Shown here one piece after another: positions 36,499 through 51,106 of a stretch of DNA of 64,000 bases. Under the pieces are notes generated by a model, which had not been told where the DNA came from, ran no database searches, and saw nothing but the letters and a program-made list of their open reading frames with translations. Made by a program: the position numbers and the translations under genes. How positions within the stretch are numbered: position 1 is the first letter of the stretch; every line of letters begins with the position of its first letter. The DNA comes from Ligustrum vulgare (lineage: Eukaryota > Streptophyta > Magnoliopsida > Lamiales > Oleaceae). The stretch covers positions 16,127,491 through 16,191,490 of the forward strand of contig OY743190.1 in the NCBI GenBank assembly GCA_963555705.1, given 5' to 3'.

Positions 36499-37715
36499 AT
36501 GTGCTCCAAGACAGATGATAAAGAGTGGTTATACGTTCAGAATAGTAATCTTTGGAATTTGGAGGCTTATAAAAATAAAATTTTACCTGCCCTACTTGTA
36601 AGTTACATGCATATGACGCTGTATCTCAAACACTGCTTTGTATTTTGCACGGTAATCCCAAAGAATTATGAAATCGAGGGTGAGAGATTAATCCGTATGC
36701 GGATGTCAATGTGCATAATTCTACCCGATGGTGGAAGCAAGGCACAGAACTGATAGCCACCAATAAACTAAATGTTCTGGATTCCTTCAATGCGCAGTGT
36801 TCTAAACAAGTCCTTCACTTTGTCGGCTGCATGTTTGAGTTGACAAAGCCAAATTCTAAATGCTTTATCGGTAAATTGTCGTTCTTCTGCATCTTGAATA
36901 TGAGTTTGGACCATTGGCTACAAACTTTGGAGCTCCTTGAACCTATCATGTAGCTCCCAACAAACTTTTGAAGACTTGCTTGACGACATCAAATATTTGC
37001 GTAAGTAGGAAATGTATTATTCTACAAACTTCAGCAACCTAAGAATCCGTGATGAATTGACAAAGGCAGCAACAGAATAATTCAACTTACAGTTGGCAAA
37101 AAGAAATATTGGCGAAAACCAATTTGAAAAGCAGGAAATGAAACTACCTCTTGAAAACAACATCAGGAGTAGCCGACGGAGCAACCGCATCTGTTATATC
37201 AAATGTTGGTACTTCAGGAATTGGGAAAACAGGTCTTTGCCAATTCATCAATAATGACGACAAGGAAATGGAACATTTCCAAAATTTAAGAATATGACTT
37301 TTTGTATCACGTGATTTCAATGTTAAAAGAACAATTAAAGCAGTAATTTAGTCATCAACAGAAATAAATGTTATTCAATGAACTTGAACATTCTCTACAA
37401 TGATGTGGAAATCATTAAAACAAAAGAAATGTCTTCTTGTAGTCGGTGATGGTTTTGATGCACTAAGGCCACTGTTCAAGTGTGGACTTGATGGAAGCAA
37501 GATACTTGTCAAAAAGTTGCAATGGCTCCAGGCAATTCTAATTCTGCACATTCCTTGAAGGATATGACAAATGATGACCGCTGGAAAATATTGGAAGGGC
37601 GCCTTTCTTTTGATCAAACAAAAGAAGAGTAATTTCCTAATTTTCAAGCTACTGTCGAACAACTAATGTGGAAATGTGAAGGTATTCCTTTGGCTTCAAA
37701 ATTCTCGGTGGTCAC
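36499..37715 (+). repeat. Unit 30 (1217 bp)
   Basis: Differences: 55T, 178G, 945G, single G at 863-864. It carries the 55T marker without the 429G and 1057T that accompany it in units 18 and 22. Confidence 0.97.
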
Positions 37716-38932
37716 ATGTGCTCCAAGACAGATGATAAAGAGTGGTTATACGTTCAGAATAGTAATCTTCGGAATTTGGAGGCTTATAAAAATAAAATTT
37801 TACCTGCCCTACTTGTAAGTTACATGCATATGACGCTGTATCTCAAACACTGCTTTGTATTTTGCACGGTAATCCCAAAGAATTATGAAATCAAGGGTGA
37901 GAGATTAATCCGTATGCGGATGTCAATGTGCATAATTCTACCCGATGGTGGAAGCAAGGCACAGAACTGATAGCCACCAATAAACTAAATGTTCTGGATT
38001 CCTTCAATGCGCAGTGTTCTAAACAAGTCCTTCACTTTGTCGGCTGCATGTTTGAGTTGACAAAGCCAAATTCTAAATGCTTTATCGGTAAATTGTCGTT
38101 CTTCTGCATCTTGAATATGAGTTTGGACCATTGGCTACAAACTTTGGAGCTCCTTGAACCTATCATGTAGCTCCCAACAAACTTTTGAAGACTTGCTTGA
38201 CGACATCAAATATTTGCGTAAGTAGGAAATGTATTATTCTACAAACTTCAGCAACCTAAGAATCCGTGATGAATTGACAAAGGCAGCAACAGAATAATTC
38301 AACTTACAGTTGGCAAAAAGAAATATTGGCGAAAACCAATTTGAAAAGCAGGAAATGAAACTACCTCTTGAAAACAACATCAGGAGTAGCCGACGGAGCA
38401 ACCGCATCTGTTATATCAAATGTTGGTACTTCAGGAATTGGGAAAACAGGTCTTTGCCAATTCATCAATAATGACGACAGGGAAATGGAACATTTCCAAA
38501 ATTTAAGAATATGACTTTTTGTATCACGTGATTTCAATGTTAAAAGAACAATTAAAGCAGTAATTTAGTCATCAACAGAAATAAATGTTATTCAATGAAC
38601 TTGAACATTCTCTACAATGATGTGGAAATCATTAAAACAAAAGAAATGTCTTCTTGTAGTCGGTGATGGTTTTGATGCACTAAGGCCACTGTTCAAGTGT
38701 GGACTTGATGGAAGCAAGATACTTGTCAAAAAGTTGCAATGGCTCCAGGCAATTCTAATTCTGCACATTCTTTGAAGGATATGACAAATGATGACCGCTG
38801 GAAAATATTGGAAGGGCGCCTTTCTTTTGATCAAACAAAAGAAGAGTAATTTCCTAATTTTCAAGCTACTGTCGAACAACTAATGTGGAAATGTGAAGGT
38901 ATTCCTTTGGCTTCAAAATTCTCGGTGGTCAC
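37716..38932 (+). repeat. Unit 31 (1217 bp)
   Basis: Differences: 765G, 945G, 1057T, single G at 863-864. Confidence 0.97.
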
Positions 38933-40149
38933 ATGTGCTCCAAGACAGATGATAAAGAGTGGTTATACGTTCAGAATAGTAATCTTCGGAATTTGGAGGC
39001 TTATAAAAATAAAATTTTACCTGCCCTACTTGTAAGTTACATGCATATGACGCTGTATCTCAAACACTGCTTTGTATTTTGCACGGTAATCCCAAAGAAT
39101 TATGAAATCAAGGGTGAGAGATTAATCCGTATGCGGATGTCAATGTGCATAATTCTACCCGATGGTGGAAGCAAGGCACAGAACTGATAGCCACCAATAA
39201 ACTAAATGTTCTGGATTCCTTCAATGCGCAGTGTTCTAAACAAGTCCTTCACTTTGTCGGCTGCATGTTTGAGTTGACAAAGGCAAATTCTAAATGCTTT
39301 ATCGGTAAATTGTCGTTCTTCTGCATCTTGAATATGAGTTCGGACCATTGGCTACAAACTGTGGAGCTCCTTGAACCTATCATGTAGCTCCCAACAAACT
39401 TTTGAAGACTTGCTTGACGACATCAAATATTTGCGTAAGTAGGAAATGTATTATTCTACAAACTTCAGCAACCTAAGAATCCGTGATGAATTGACAAAGG
39501 CAGCAACAGAATAATTCAACTTACAGTTGGCAAAAAGAAATATTGGCGAAAACCAATTTGAAAAGCAGGAAATGAAACTACCTCTTGAAAACAACATCAG
39601 GAGTAGCCGACGGAGCAACCGCATCTGTTATATCAAATGTTGGTACTTCAGGAATTGGGAAAACAGGTCTTTGCCAATTCATCAATAATGACGACAGGGA
39701 AATGGAACATTTCCAAAATTTAAGAATATGACTTTTTGTATCACGTGATTTCAATGTTAAAAGAACAATTAAAGCAGTAATTTAGTCATGAACAGAAATA
39801 AATGTTATTCAATGAACTTGAACATTCTCTACAATGATGTGGAAATCATTAAAACAAAAGAAATGTCTTCTTGTAGTCGGTGATGGTTTTGATGCACTAA
39901 GGCCACTGTTCAAGTGTGGACTTGATGGAAGCAAGATACTTGTCAAAAAGTTGCAATGGCTCCAGGCAATTCTAATTCTGCACATTCTTTGAAGGATATG
40001 ACAAATGATGACCGCTGGAAAATATTGGAAGGGCGCCTTTCTTTTGATCAAACAAAAGAAGAGTAATTTCCTAATTTTCAAGCTACTGTCGAACAACTAA
40101 TGTGGAAATGTGAAGGTATTCCTTTGGCTTCAAAATTCTCGGTGGTCAC
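38933..40149 (+). repeat. Unit 32 (1217 bp)
   Basis: Differences: 351G, 429G, 765G, 945G, 1057T, single G at 863-864. Private T to C near 39341 (GTTTGG to GTTCGG) and C to G near 39790 (TCATCAAC to TCATGAAC). Confidence 0.97.
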
Positions 40150-41366
40150 ATGTGCTCCAAGACAGATGATAAAGAGTGGTTATACGTTCAGAATAGTAAT
40201 CTTCGGAATTTGGAGGCTTATAAAAATAAAATTTTACCTGCCCTACTTGTAAGTTACATGCATATGACGCTGTATCTCAAACACTGCTTTGTATTTTGCA
40301 CGGTAATCCCAAAGAATTATGAAATCAAGGGTGAGAGATTAATCCGTATGCGGATGTCAATGTGCATAATTCTACCCGATGGTGGAAGCAAGGCACAGAA
40401 CTGATAGCCACCAATAAACTAAATGTTCTGGATTCCTTCAATGCGCAGTGTTCTAAACAAGTCCTTCACTTTGTCGGCTGCATGTTTGAGTTGACAAAGG
40501 CAAATTCTAAATGCTTTATCGGTAAATTGTCGTTCTTCTGCATCTTGAATATGAGTTTGGACCATTGGCTACAAACTGTGGAGCTCCTTGAACCTATCAT
40601 GTAGCTCCCAACAAACTTTTGAAGACTTGCTTGACGACATCAAATATTTGCGTAAGTAGGAAATGTATTATTCTACAAACTTCAGCAACCTAAGAATCCG
40701 TGATGAATTGACAAAGGCAGCAACAGAATAATTCAACTTACAGTTGGCAAAAAGAAATATTGGCGAAAACCAATTTGAAAAGCAGGAAATGAAACTACCT
40801 CTTGAAAACAACATCAGGAGTAGCCGACGGAGCAACCGCATCTGTTATATCAAATGTTGGTACTTCAGGAATTGGGAAAACAGGTCTTTGCCAATTCATC
40901 AATAATGACGACAAGGAAATGGAACATTTCCAAAATTTAAGAATATGACTTTTTGTATCACGTGATTTCAATGTTAAAAGAACAATTAAAGCAGTAATTT
41001 AGTCATCAACAGAAATAAATGTTATTCAATGAACTTGAACATTCTGTACAATGATGTGGAAATCATTAAAACAAAAGAAATGTCTTCTTGTACTCGGTGA
41101 TGGTTTTGATGCACTAAGGCCACTGTTCAAGTGTGGACTTGATGGAAGCAAGATACTTGTCAAAAAGTTGCAATGGCTCCAGGCAATTCTAATTCTGCAC
41201 ATTCCTTGAAGGATATGACAAATGATGACCGCTGGAAAATATTGGAAGGGCGCCTTTCTTTTGATCAAGCAAAAGAAGAGTAATTTCCTAATTTTCAAGC
41301 TACTGTCGAACAACTAATGTGGAAATGTGAAGGTATTCCTTTGGCTTCAAAATTCTCGGTGGTCAC
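40150..41366 (+). repeat. Unit 33 (1217 bp)
   Basis: Differences: 351G, 429G, 898G, single G at 863-864. A private A to G near 41269 (TCAAACAAAAG to TCAAGCAAAAG). Confidence 0.97.
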
Positions 41367-42583
41367 ATGTGCTCCAAGACAGATGATAAAGAGTGGTTAT
41401 ACGTTCAGAATAGTAATCTTTGGAATTTGGAGGCTTATAAAAATAAAATTTTACCTGCCCTACTTGTAAGTTACATGCATATGACGCTGTATCTCAAACA
41501 CTGCTTTGTATTTTGCACGGTAATCCCAAAGAATTATGAAATCAAGGGTGAGAGATTAATCCGTATGCGGATGTCAATGTGCATAATTCTACCCGATGGT
41601 GGAAGCAAGGCACAGAACTGATAGCCACCAATAAACTAAATGTTCTGGATTCCTTCAATGCGCAGTGTTCTAAACAAGTCCTTCACTTTGTCGGCTGCAT
41701 GTTTGAGTTGACAAAGGCAAATTCTAAATGCTTTATCGGTAAATTGTCGTTCTTCTGCATCTTGAATATGAGTTTGGACCATTGGCTACAAACTGTGGAG
41801 CTCCTTGAACCTATCATGTAGCTCCCAACAAACTTTTGAAGACTTGCTTGACGACATCAAATATTTGCGTAAGTAGGAAATGTATTATTCTACAAACTTC
41901 AGCAACCTAAGAATCCGTGATGAATTGACAAAGGCAGCAACAGAATAATTCAACTTACAGTTGGCAAAAAGAAATATTGGCGAAAACCAATTTGAAAAGC
42001 AGGAAATGAAACTACCTCTTGAAAACAACATCAGGAGTAGCCGACGGAGCAACCGCATCTGTTATATCAAATGTTGGTACTTCAGGAATTGGGAAAACAG
42101 GTCTTTGCCAATTCATCAATAATGACGACAGGGAAATGGAACATTTCCAAAATTTAAGAATATGACTTTTTGTATCACGTGATTTCAATGTTAAAAGAAC
42201 AATTAAAGCAGTAATTTAGTCATCAACAGAAATAAATGTTATTCAATGAACTTGAACATTCTCTACAATGATGTGGAAATCATTAAAACAAAAGAAATGT
42301 CTTCTTGTACTCGGTGATGGTTTTGATGCACTAAGGCCACTGTTCAAGTGTGGACTTGATGGAAGCAAGATACTTGTCAAAAAGTTGCAATGGCTCCAGG
42401 CAATTCTAATTCTGCACATTCCTTGAAGGATATGACAAATGATGACCGCTGGAAAATATTGGAAGGGCGCCTTTCTTTTGATCAAACAAAAGAAGAGTAA
42501 TTTCCTAATTTTCAAGCTACTGTCGAACAACTAATGTGGAAATGTGAAGGTATTCCTTTGGCTTCAAAATTCTCGGTGGTCAC
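41367..42583 (+). repeat. Unit 34 (1217 bp)
   Basis: Differences: 55T, 351G, 429G, 765G, single G at 863-864. This is the last unit with the 55T marker. Confidence 0.97.
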
Positions 42584-43800
42584 ATGTGCTCCAAGACAGA
42601 TGATAAAGAGTGGTTATACGTTCAGAATAGTAATCTTCGGAATTTGGAGGCTTATAAAAATAAAATTTTACCTGCCCTACTTGTAAGTTACATGCATATG
42701 ACGCTGTATCTCAAACACTGCTTTGTATTTTGCACGGTAATCCCAAAGAATTATGAAATCAAGGGTGAGAGATTAATCCGTATGCGGATGTCAATGTGCA
42801 TAATTCTACCCGATGGTGGAAGCAAGGCACAGAACTGATAGCCACCAATAAACTAAATGTTCTGGATTCCTTCAATGCGCAGTGTTCTAAACAAGTCCTT
42901 CACTTTGTCGGCTGCATGTTTGAGTTGACAAAGCCAAATTCTAAATGCTTTATCGGTAAATTGTCGTTCTTCTGCATCTTGAATATGAGTTTGGACCATT
43001 GGCTACAAACTGTGGAGCTCCTTGAACCTATCATGTAGCTCCCAACAAACTTTTGAAGACTTGCTTGACGACATCAAATATTTGCGTAAGTAGGAAATGT
43101 ATTATTCTACAAACTTCAGCAACCTAAGAATCCGTGATGAATTGACAAAGGCAGCAACAGAATAATTCAACTTACAGTTGGCAAAAAGAAATATTGGCGA
43201 AAACAAATTTGAAAAGCAGGAAATGAAACTACCTCTTGAAAACAACATCAGGAGTAGCCGACGGAGCAACCGCATCTGTTATATCAAATGTTGGTACTTC
43301 AGGAATTGGGAAAACAGGTCTTTGCCAATTCATCAATAATGACGACAGGGAAATGGAACATTTCCAAAATTTAAGAATATGACTTTTTGTATCACGTGAT
43401 TTCAATGTTAAAAGAACAATTAAAGCAGTAATTTAGTCATCAACAGAAATAAATGTTATTCAATGAACTTGAACATTCTCTACAATGATGTGGAAATCAT
43501 TAAAACAAAAGAAATGTCTTCTTGTACTCGGTGATGGTTTTGATGCACTAAGGCCACTGTTCAAGTGTGGACTTGATGGAAGCAAGATACTTGTCAAAAA
43601 GTTGCAATGGCTCCAGGCAATTCTAATTCTGCACATTCCTTGAAGGATATGACAAATGATGACCGCTGGAAAATATTGGAAGGGCGCCTTTCTTTTGATC
43701 AAACAAAAGAAGAGTAATTTCCTAATTTTCAAGCTACTGTCGAACAACTAATGTGGAAATGTGAAGGTATTCCTTTGGCTTCAAAATTCTCGGTGGTCAC
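42584..43800 (+). repeat. Unit 35 (1217 bp)
   Basis: Differences: 429G, 622A, 765G, single G at 863-864. Matches unit 18 except at 55 and 1057. Confidence 0.97.
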
Positions 43801-45018
43801 ATGTGCTCCAAGACAGATGATAAAGAGTGGTTATACGTTCAGAATAGTAATCTTCGGAATTTGGAGGCTTATAAAAATAAAATTTTACCTGCCCTACTTG
43901 TAAGTTACATGCATATGACGCTGTATCTCAAACACTGCTTTGTATTTTGCACGGTAATCCCAAAGAATTATGAAATCAAGGGTGAGAGATTAATCCGTAT
44001 GCGGATGTCAATGTGCATAATTCTACCCGATGGTGGAAGCAAGGCACAGAACTGATAGCCACCAATAAACTAAATGTTCTGGATTCCTTCAATGCGCAGT
44101 GTTCTAAACAAGTCCTTCACTTTGTCGGCTGCATGTTTGAGTTGACAAAGCCAAATTCTAAATGCTTTATCGGTAAATTGTCGTTCTTCTGCATCTTGAA
44201 TATGAGTTTGGACCATTGGCTACAAACTGTGGAGCTCCTTGAACCTATCATGTAGCTCCCAACAAACTTTTGAAGACTTGCTTGACGACATCAAATATTT
44301 GCGTAAGTAGGAAATGTATTATTCTACAAACTTCAGCAACCTAAGAATCCGTGATGAATTGACAAAGGCAGCAACAGAATAATTCAACTTACAGTTGGCA
44401 AAAAGAAATATTGGCGAAAACAAATTTGAAAAGCAGGAAATGAAACTACCTCTTGAAAACAACATCAGGAGTAGCCGACGGAGCAACCGCATCTGTTATA
44501 TCAAATGTTGGTACTTCAGGAATTGGGAAAACAGGTCTTTGCCAATTCATCAATAATGACGACAGGGAAATGGAACATTTCCAAAATTTAAGAATATGAC
44601 TTTTTGTATCACGTGATTTCAATGTTAAAAGAACAATTAAAGCAGTAATTTAGTCATCAACAGGAAATAAATGTTATTCAATGAACTTGAACATTCTCTA
44701 CAATGATGTGGAAATCATTAAAACAAAAGAAATGTCTTCTTGTACTCGGTGATGGTTTTGATGCACTAAGGCCACTGTTCAAGTGTGGACTTGATGGAAG
44801 CAAGATACTTGTCAAAAAGTTGCAATGGCTCCAGGCAATTCTAATTCTGCACATTCCTTGAAGGATATGACAAATGATGACCGCTGGAAAATATTGGAAG
44901 GGCGCCTTTCTTTTGATCAAACAAAAGAAGAGTAATTTCCTAATTTTCAAGCTACTGTCGAACAACTAATGTGGAAATGTGAAGGTATTCCTTTGGCTTC
45001 AAAATTCTCGGTGGTCAC
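43801..45018 (+). repeat. Unit 36 (1218 bp)
   Basis: Differences: 429G, 622A, 765G, GG at 863-864. Left part as unit 35, right part with the GG of the families further right, so a transition between the two families may lie inside this unit. Confidence 0.97.
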
Positions 45019-46235
45019 ATGTGCTCCAAGACAGATGATAAAGAGTGGTTATACGTTCAGAATAGTAATCTTCGGAATTTGGAGGCTTATAAAAATAAAA
45101 TTTTACCTGCCCTACTTGTAAGTTACATGCATATGACGCTGTATCTCAAACACTGCTTTGTATTTTGCACGGTAATCCCAAAGAATTATGAAATCAAGGG
45201 TGAGAGATTAATCCGTATGCGGATGTCAATGTGCATAATTCTACCCGATGGTGGAAGCAAGGCACAGAACTGATAGCCACCAATAAACTAAATGTTCTGG
45301 ATTCCTTCAATGCGCAGTGTTCTAAACAAGTCCTTCACTTTGTCGGCTGCATGTTTGAGTTGACAAAGCCAAATTCTAAATGCTTTATCGGTAAATTGTC
45401 GTTCTTCTGCATCTTGAATATGAGTTTGGACCATTGGCTACAAACTCTGGAGCTCCTTGAACCTATCATGTAGCTCCCAACAAACTTTTGAAGACTTGCT
45501 TGACGACATCAAATATTTGCGTAAGTAGGAAATGTATTATTCTACAAACTTCAGCAACCTAAGAATCCGTGATGAATTGACAAAGGCAGCAACAGAATAA
45601 TTCAACTTACAGTTGGCAAAAAGAAATATTGGCGAAAACCAATTTGAAAAGCAGGAAATGAAACTACCTCTTGAAAACAACATCAGGAGTAGCCGACGGA
45701 GCAACCGCATCTGTTATATCAAATGTTGGTACTTCAGGAATTGGGAAAACAGGTCTTTGCCAATTCATCAATAATGACGACAAGGAAATGGAACATTTCC
45801 AAAATTTAAGAATATGACTTTTGTATCACGTGATTTCAATGTTAAAAGAACAATTAAAGCAGTAATTTAGTCATCAACAGGAAATAAATGTTATTCAATG
45901 AACTTGAACATTCTCTACAATGATGTGGAAATCATTAAAACAAAAGAAATGTCTTCTTGTACTCGGTGATGGTTTTGATGCACTAAGGCCACTGTTCAAG
46001 TGTGGACTTGATGGAAGCAAGATACTTGTCAAAAAGTTGCAATGGCTCCAGGCAATTCTAATTCTGCACATTCCTTGAAGGATATGACAAATGATGACCG
46101 CTGGAAAATATTGGAAGGGCGCCTTTCTTTTGATCAAACAAAAGAAGAGTAATTTCCTAATTTTCAAGCTACTGTCGAACAACTAATGTGGAAATGTGAA
46201 GGTATTCCTTTGGCTTCAAAATTCTCGGTGGTCAC
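45019..46235 (+). repeat. Unit 37 (1217 bp), type B
   Basis: Differences: 429C, T4 run at 801-804, GG at 863-864. The 1217-bp length comes from the shortened T run, not from the G deletion seen in units 2-35. Confidence 0.97.
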
Positions 46236-47453
46236 ATGTGCTCCAAGACAGATGATAAAGAGTGGTTATACGTTCAGAATAGTAATCTTCGGAATTTGGA
46301 GGCTTATAAAAATAAAATTTTACCTGCCCTACTTGTAAGTTACATGCATATGACGCTGTATCTCAAACACTGCTTTGTATTTTGCACGGTAATCCCAAAG
46401 AATTATGAAATCAAGGGTGAGAGATTAATCCGTATGCGGATGTCAATGTGCATAATTCTACCCGATGGTGGAAGCAAGGCACAGAACTGATAGCCACCAA
46501 TAAACTAAATGTTCTGGATTCCTTCAATGCGCAGTGTTCTAAACAAGTCCTTCACTTTGTCGGCTGCATGTTTGAGTTGACAAAGCCAAATTCTAAATGC
46601 TTTATCGGTAAATTGTCGTTCTTCTGCATCTTGAATATGAGTTTGGACCATTGGCTACAAACTCTGGAGCTCCTTGAACCTATCATGTAGCTCCCAACAA
46701 ACTTTTGAAGACTTGCTTGACGACATCAAATATTTGCGTAAGTAGGAAATGTATTATTCTACAAACTTCAGCAACCTAAGAATCCGTGATGAATTGACAA
46801 AGGCAGCAACAGAATAATTCAACTTACAGTTGGCAAAAAGAAATATTGGCGAAAACCAATTTGAAAAGCAGGAAATGAAACTACCTCTTGAAAACAACAT
46901 CAGGAGTAGCCGACGGAGCAACCGCATCTGTTATATCAAATGTTGGTACTTCAGGAATTGGGAAAACAGGTCTTTGCCAATTCATCAATAATGACGACAA
47001 GGAAATGGAACATTTCCAAAATTTAAGAATATGACTTTTGTATCACGTGATTTCAATGTTAAAAGAACAATTAAAGCAGTAATTTAGTCATCAACAGGAA
47101 ATAAATGTTATTCAATGAACTTGAACATTCTCTACAATGATGTGGAAATCATTAAAACAAAGAGAAATATCTTCTTGTACTCGGTGATGGTTTTGATGCA
47201 CTAAGGCCACTGTTCAAGTGTGGACTTGATGGAAGCAAGATACTTGTCAAAAAGTTGCAATGGCTCCAGGCAATTCTAATTCTGCACATTCCTTGAAGGA
47301 TATGACAAATGATGACCGCTGGAAAATATTGGAAGGGCGCCTTTCTTTTGATCAAACAAAAGAAGAGTAATTTCCTAATTTTCAAGCTACTGTCGAACAA
47401 CTAATGTGGAAATGTGAAGGTATTCCTTTGGCTTCAAAATTCTCGGTGGTCAC
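46236..47453 (+). repeat. Unit 38 (1218 bp), type B with local rearrangement
   Basis: Differences: 429C, T4 run, GG at 863-864. Near 47155-47170 the stretch ACAAAAGAAATG reads ACAAAGAGAAATA, a 1-bp gain plus a G to A change, which restores 1218 bp. Confidence 0.97.
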
Positions 47454-48671
47454 ATGTGCTCCAAGACAGATGATAAAGAGTGGTTATACGTTCAGAATAG
47501 TAATCTTCGGAATTTGGAGGCTTATAAAAATAAAATTTTACCTGCCCTACTTGTAAGTTACATGCATATGACGCTGTATCTCAAACACTGCTTTGTATTT
47601 TGCACGGTAATCCCAAAGAATTATGAAATCAAGGGTGAGAGATTAATCCGTATGCGGATGTCAATGTGCATAATTCTACCCGATGGTGGAAGCAAGGCAC
47701 AGAACTGATAGCCACCAATAAACTAAATGTTCTGGATTCCTTCAATGCGCAGTGTTCTAAACAAGTCCTTCACTTTGTCGGCTGCATGTTTGAGTTGACA
47801 AAGCCAAATTCTAAATGCTTTATCGGTAAATTGTCGTTCTTCTGCATCTTGAATATGAGTTTGGACCATTGGCTACAAACTTTGGAGCTCCTTGAACCTA
47901 TCATGTAGCTCCCAACAAACTTTTGAAGACTTGCTTGACGACATCAAATATTTGCGTAAGTAGGAAATGTATTATTCTACAAACTTCAGCAACCTAAGAA
48001 TCCGTGATGATTTGACAAAGGCAGCAACAGAATAATTCAACTTACAGTTGGCAAAAAGAAATATTGGCGAAAACAAATTTGAAAAGCAGGAAATGAAACT
48101 ACCTCTTGAAAACAACATCAGGAGTAGCCGACGGAGCAACCGCATCTGTTATATCAAATGTTGGTACTTCAGGAATTGGGAAAACAGGTCTTTGCCAATT
48201 CATCAATAATGACGACAAGGAAATGGAACATTTCCAAAATTTAAGAATATGACTTTTTGTATCACGTGATTTCAATGTTAAAAGAACAATTAAAGCAGTA
48301 ATTTAGTCATCAACAGGAAATAAATGTTATTCAATGAACTTGAACATTCTGTACAATGATGTGGAAATCATTAAAACAAAAGAAATGTCTTCTTGTACTC
48401 GGTGATGGTTTTGATGCACTAAGGCCACTGTTCAAGTGTGGACTTGATGGAAGCAAGATACTTGTCAAAAAGTTGCAATGGCTCCAGGCAATTCTAATTC
48501 TGCACATTCCTTGAAGGATATGACAAATGATGACCGCTGGAAAATATTGGAAGGGCGCCTTTCTTTTGATCAAACAAAAGAAGAGTAATTTCCTAATTTT
48601 CAAGCTACTGTCGAACAACTAATGTGGAAATGTGAAGGTATTCCTTTGGCTTCAAAATTCTCGGTGGTCAC
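47454..48671 (+). repeat. Unit 39 (1218 bp), dimer HOR-2 copy 1, type A
   Basis: Differences: 558T, 622A, GG at 863-864, 898G; T5 run kept. Confidence 0.97.
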
Positions 48672-49888
48672 ATGTGCTCCAAGACAGATGATAAAGAGTG
48701 GTTATACGTTCAGAATAGTAATCTTCGGAATTTGGAGGCTTATAAAAATAAAATTTTACCTGCCCTACTTGTAAGTTACATGCATATGACGCTGTATCTC
48801 AAACACTGCTTTGTATTTTGCACGGTAATCCCAAAGAATTATGAAATCAAGGGTGAGAGATTAATCCGTATGCGGATGTCAATGTGCATAATTCTACCCG
48901 ATGGTGGAAGCAAGGCACAGAACTGATAGCCACCAATAAACTAAATGTTCTGGATTCCTTCAATGCGCAGTGTTCTAAACAAGTCCTTCACTTTGTCGGC
49001 TGCATGTTTGAGTTGACAAAGCCAAATTCTAAATGCTTTATCGGTAAATTGTCGTTCTTCTGCATCTTGAATATGAGTTTGGACCATTGGCTACAAACTC
49101 TGGAGCTCCTTGAACCTATCATGTAGCTCCCAACAAACTTTTGAAGACTTGCTTGACGACATCAAATATTTGCGTAAGTAGGAAATGTATTATTCTACAA
49201 ACTTCAGCAACCTAAGAATCCGTGATGAATTGACAAAGGCAGCAACAGAATAATTCAACTTACAGTTGGCAAAAAGAAATATTGGCGAAAACCAATTTGA
49301 AAAGCAGGAAATGAAACTACCTCTTGAAAACAACATCAGGAGTAGCCGACGGAGCAACCGCATCTGTTATATCAAATGTTGGTACTTCAGGAATTGGGAA
49401 AACAGGTCTTTGCCAATTCATCAATAATGACGACAAGGAAATGGAACATTTCCAAAATTTAAGAATATGACTTTTGTATCACGTGATTTCAATGTTAAAA
49501 GAACAATTAAAGCAGTAATTTAGTCATCAACAGGAAATAAATGTTATTCAATGAACTTGAACATTCTCTACAATGATGTGGAAATCATTAAAACAAAAGA
49601 AATGTCTTCTTGTACTCGGTGATGGTTTTGATGCACTAAGGCCACTGTTCAAGTGTGGACTTGATGGAAGCAAGATACTTGTCAAAAAGTTGCAATGGCT
49701 CCAGGCAATTCTAATTCTGCACATTCCTTGAAGGATATGAAAAATGATGACCGCTGGAAAATATTGGAAGGGCGCCTTTCTTTTGATCAAACAAAAGAAG
49801 AGTAATTTCCTAATTTTCAAGCTACTGTCGAACAACTAATGTGGAAATGTGAAGGTATTCCTTTGGCTTCAAAATTCTCGGTGGTCAC
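48672..49888 (+). repeat. Unit 40 (1217 bp), dimer HOR-2 copy 1, type B
   Basis: Differences: 429C, T4 run, GG at 863-864. C to A near 49741 gives TATGAAAAATG, shared only with unit 42. Confidence 0.97.
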
Positions 49889-51106
49889 ATGTGCTCCAAG
49901 ACAGATGATAAAGAGTGGTTATACGTTCAGAATAGTAATCTTCGGAATTTGGAGGCTTATAAAAATAAAATTTTACCTGCCCTACTTGTAAGTTACATGC
50001 ATATGACGCTGTATCTCAAACACTGCTTTGTATTTTGCACGGTAATCCCAAAGAATTATGAAATCAAGGGTGAGAGATTAATCCGTATGCGGATGTCAAT
50101 GTGCATAATTCTACCCGATGGTGGAAGCAAGGCACAGAACTGATAGCCACCAATAAACTAAATGTTCTGGATTCCTTCAATGCGCAGTGTTCTAAACAAG
50201 TCCTTCACTTTGTCGGCTGCATGTTTGAGTTGACAAAGCCAAATTCTAAATGCTTTATCGGTAAATTGTCGTTCTTCTGCATCTTGAATATGAGTTTGGA
50301 CCATTGGCTACAAACTTTGGAGCTCCTTGAACCTATCATGTAGCTCCCAACAAACTTTTGAAGACTTGCTTGACGACATCAAATATTTGCGTAAGTAGGA
50401 AATGTATTATTCTACAAACTTCAGCAACCTAAGAATCCGTGATGATTTGACAAAGGCAGCAACAGAATAATTCAACTTACAGTTGGCAAAAAGAAATATT
50501 GGCGAAAACAAATTTGAAAAGCAGGAAATGAAACTACCTCTTGAAAACAACATCAGGAGTAGCCGACGGAGCAACCGCATCTGTTATATCAAATGTTGGT
50601 ACTTCAGGAATTGGGAAAACAGGTCTTTGCCAATTCATCAATAATGACGACAAGGAAATGGAACATTTCCAAAATTTAAGAATATGACTTTTTGTATCAC
50701 GTGATTTCAATGTTAAAAGAACAATTAAAGCAGTAATTTAGTCATCAACAGGAAATAAATGTTATTCAATGAACTTGAACATTCTGTACAATGATGTGGA
50801 AATCATTAAAACAAAAGAAATGTCTTCTTGTACTCGGTGATGGTTTTGATGCACTAAGGCCACTGTTCAAGTGTGGACTTGATGGAAGCAAGATACTTGT
50901 CAAAAAGTTGCAATGGCTCCAGGCAATTCTAATTCTGCACATTCCTTGAAGGATATGACAAATGATGACCGCTGGAAAATATTGGAAGGGCGCCTTTCTT
51001 TTGATCAAACAAAAGAAGAGTAATTTCCTAATTTTCAAGCTACTGTCGAACAACTAATGTGGAAATGTGAAGGTATTCCTTTGGCTTCAAAATTCTCGGT
51101 GGTCAC
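49889..51106 (+). repeat. Unit 41 (1218 bp), dimer HOR-2 copy 2, type A
   Basis: Differences: 558T, 622A, GG at 863-864, 898G. Same as units 39 and 43 at all diagnostic sites. Confidence 0.97.
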
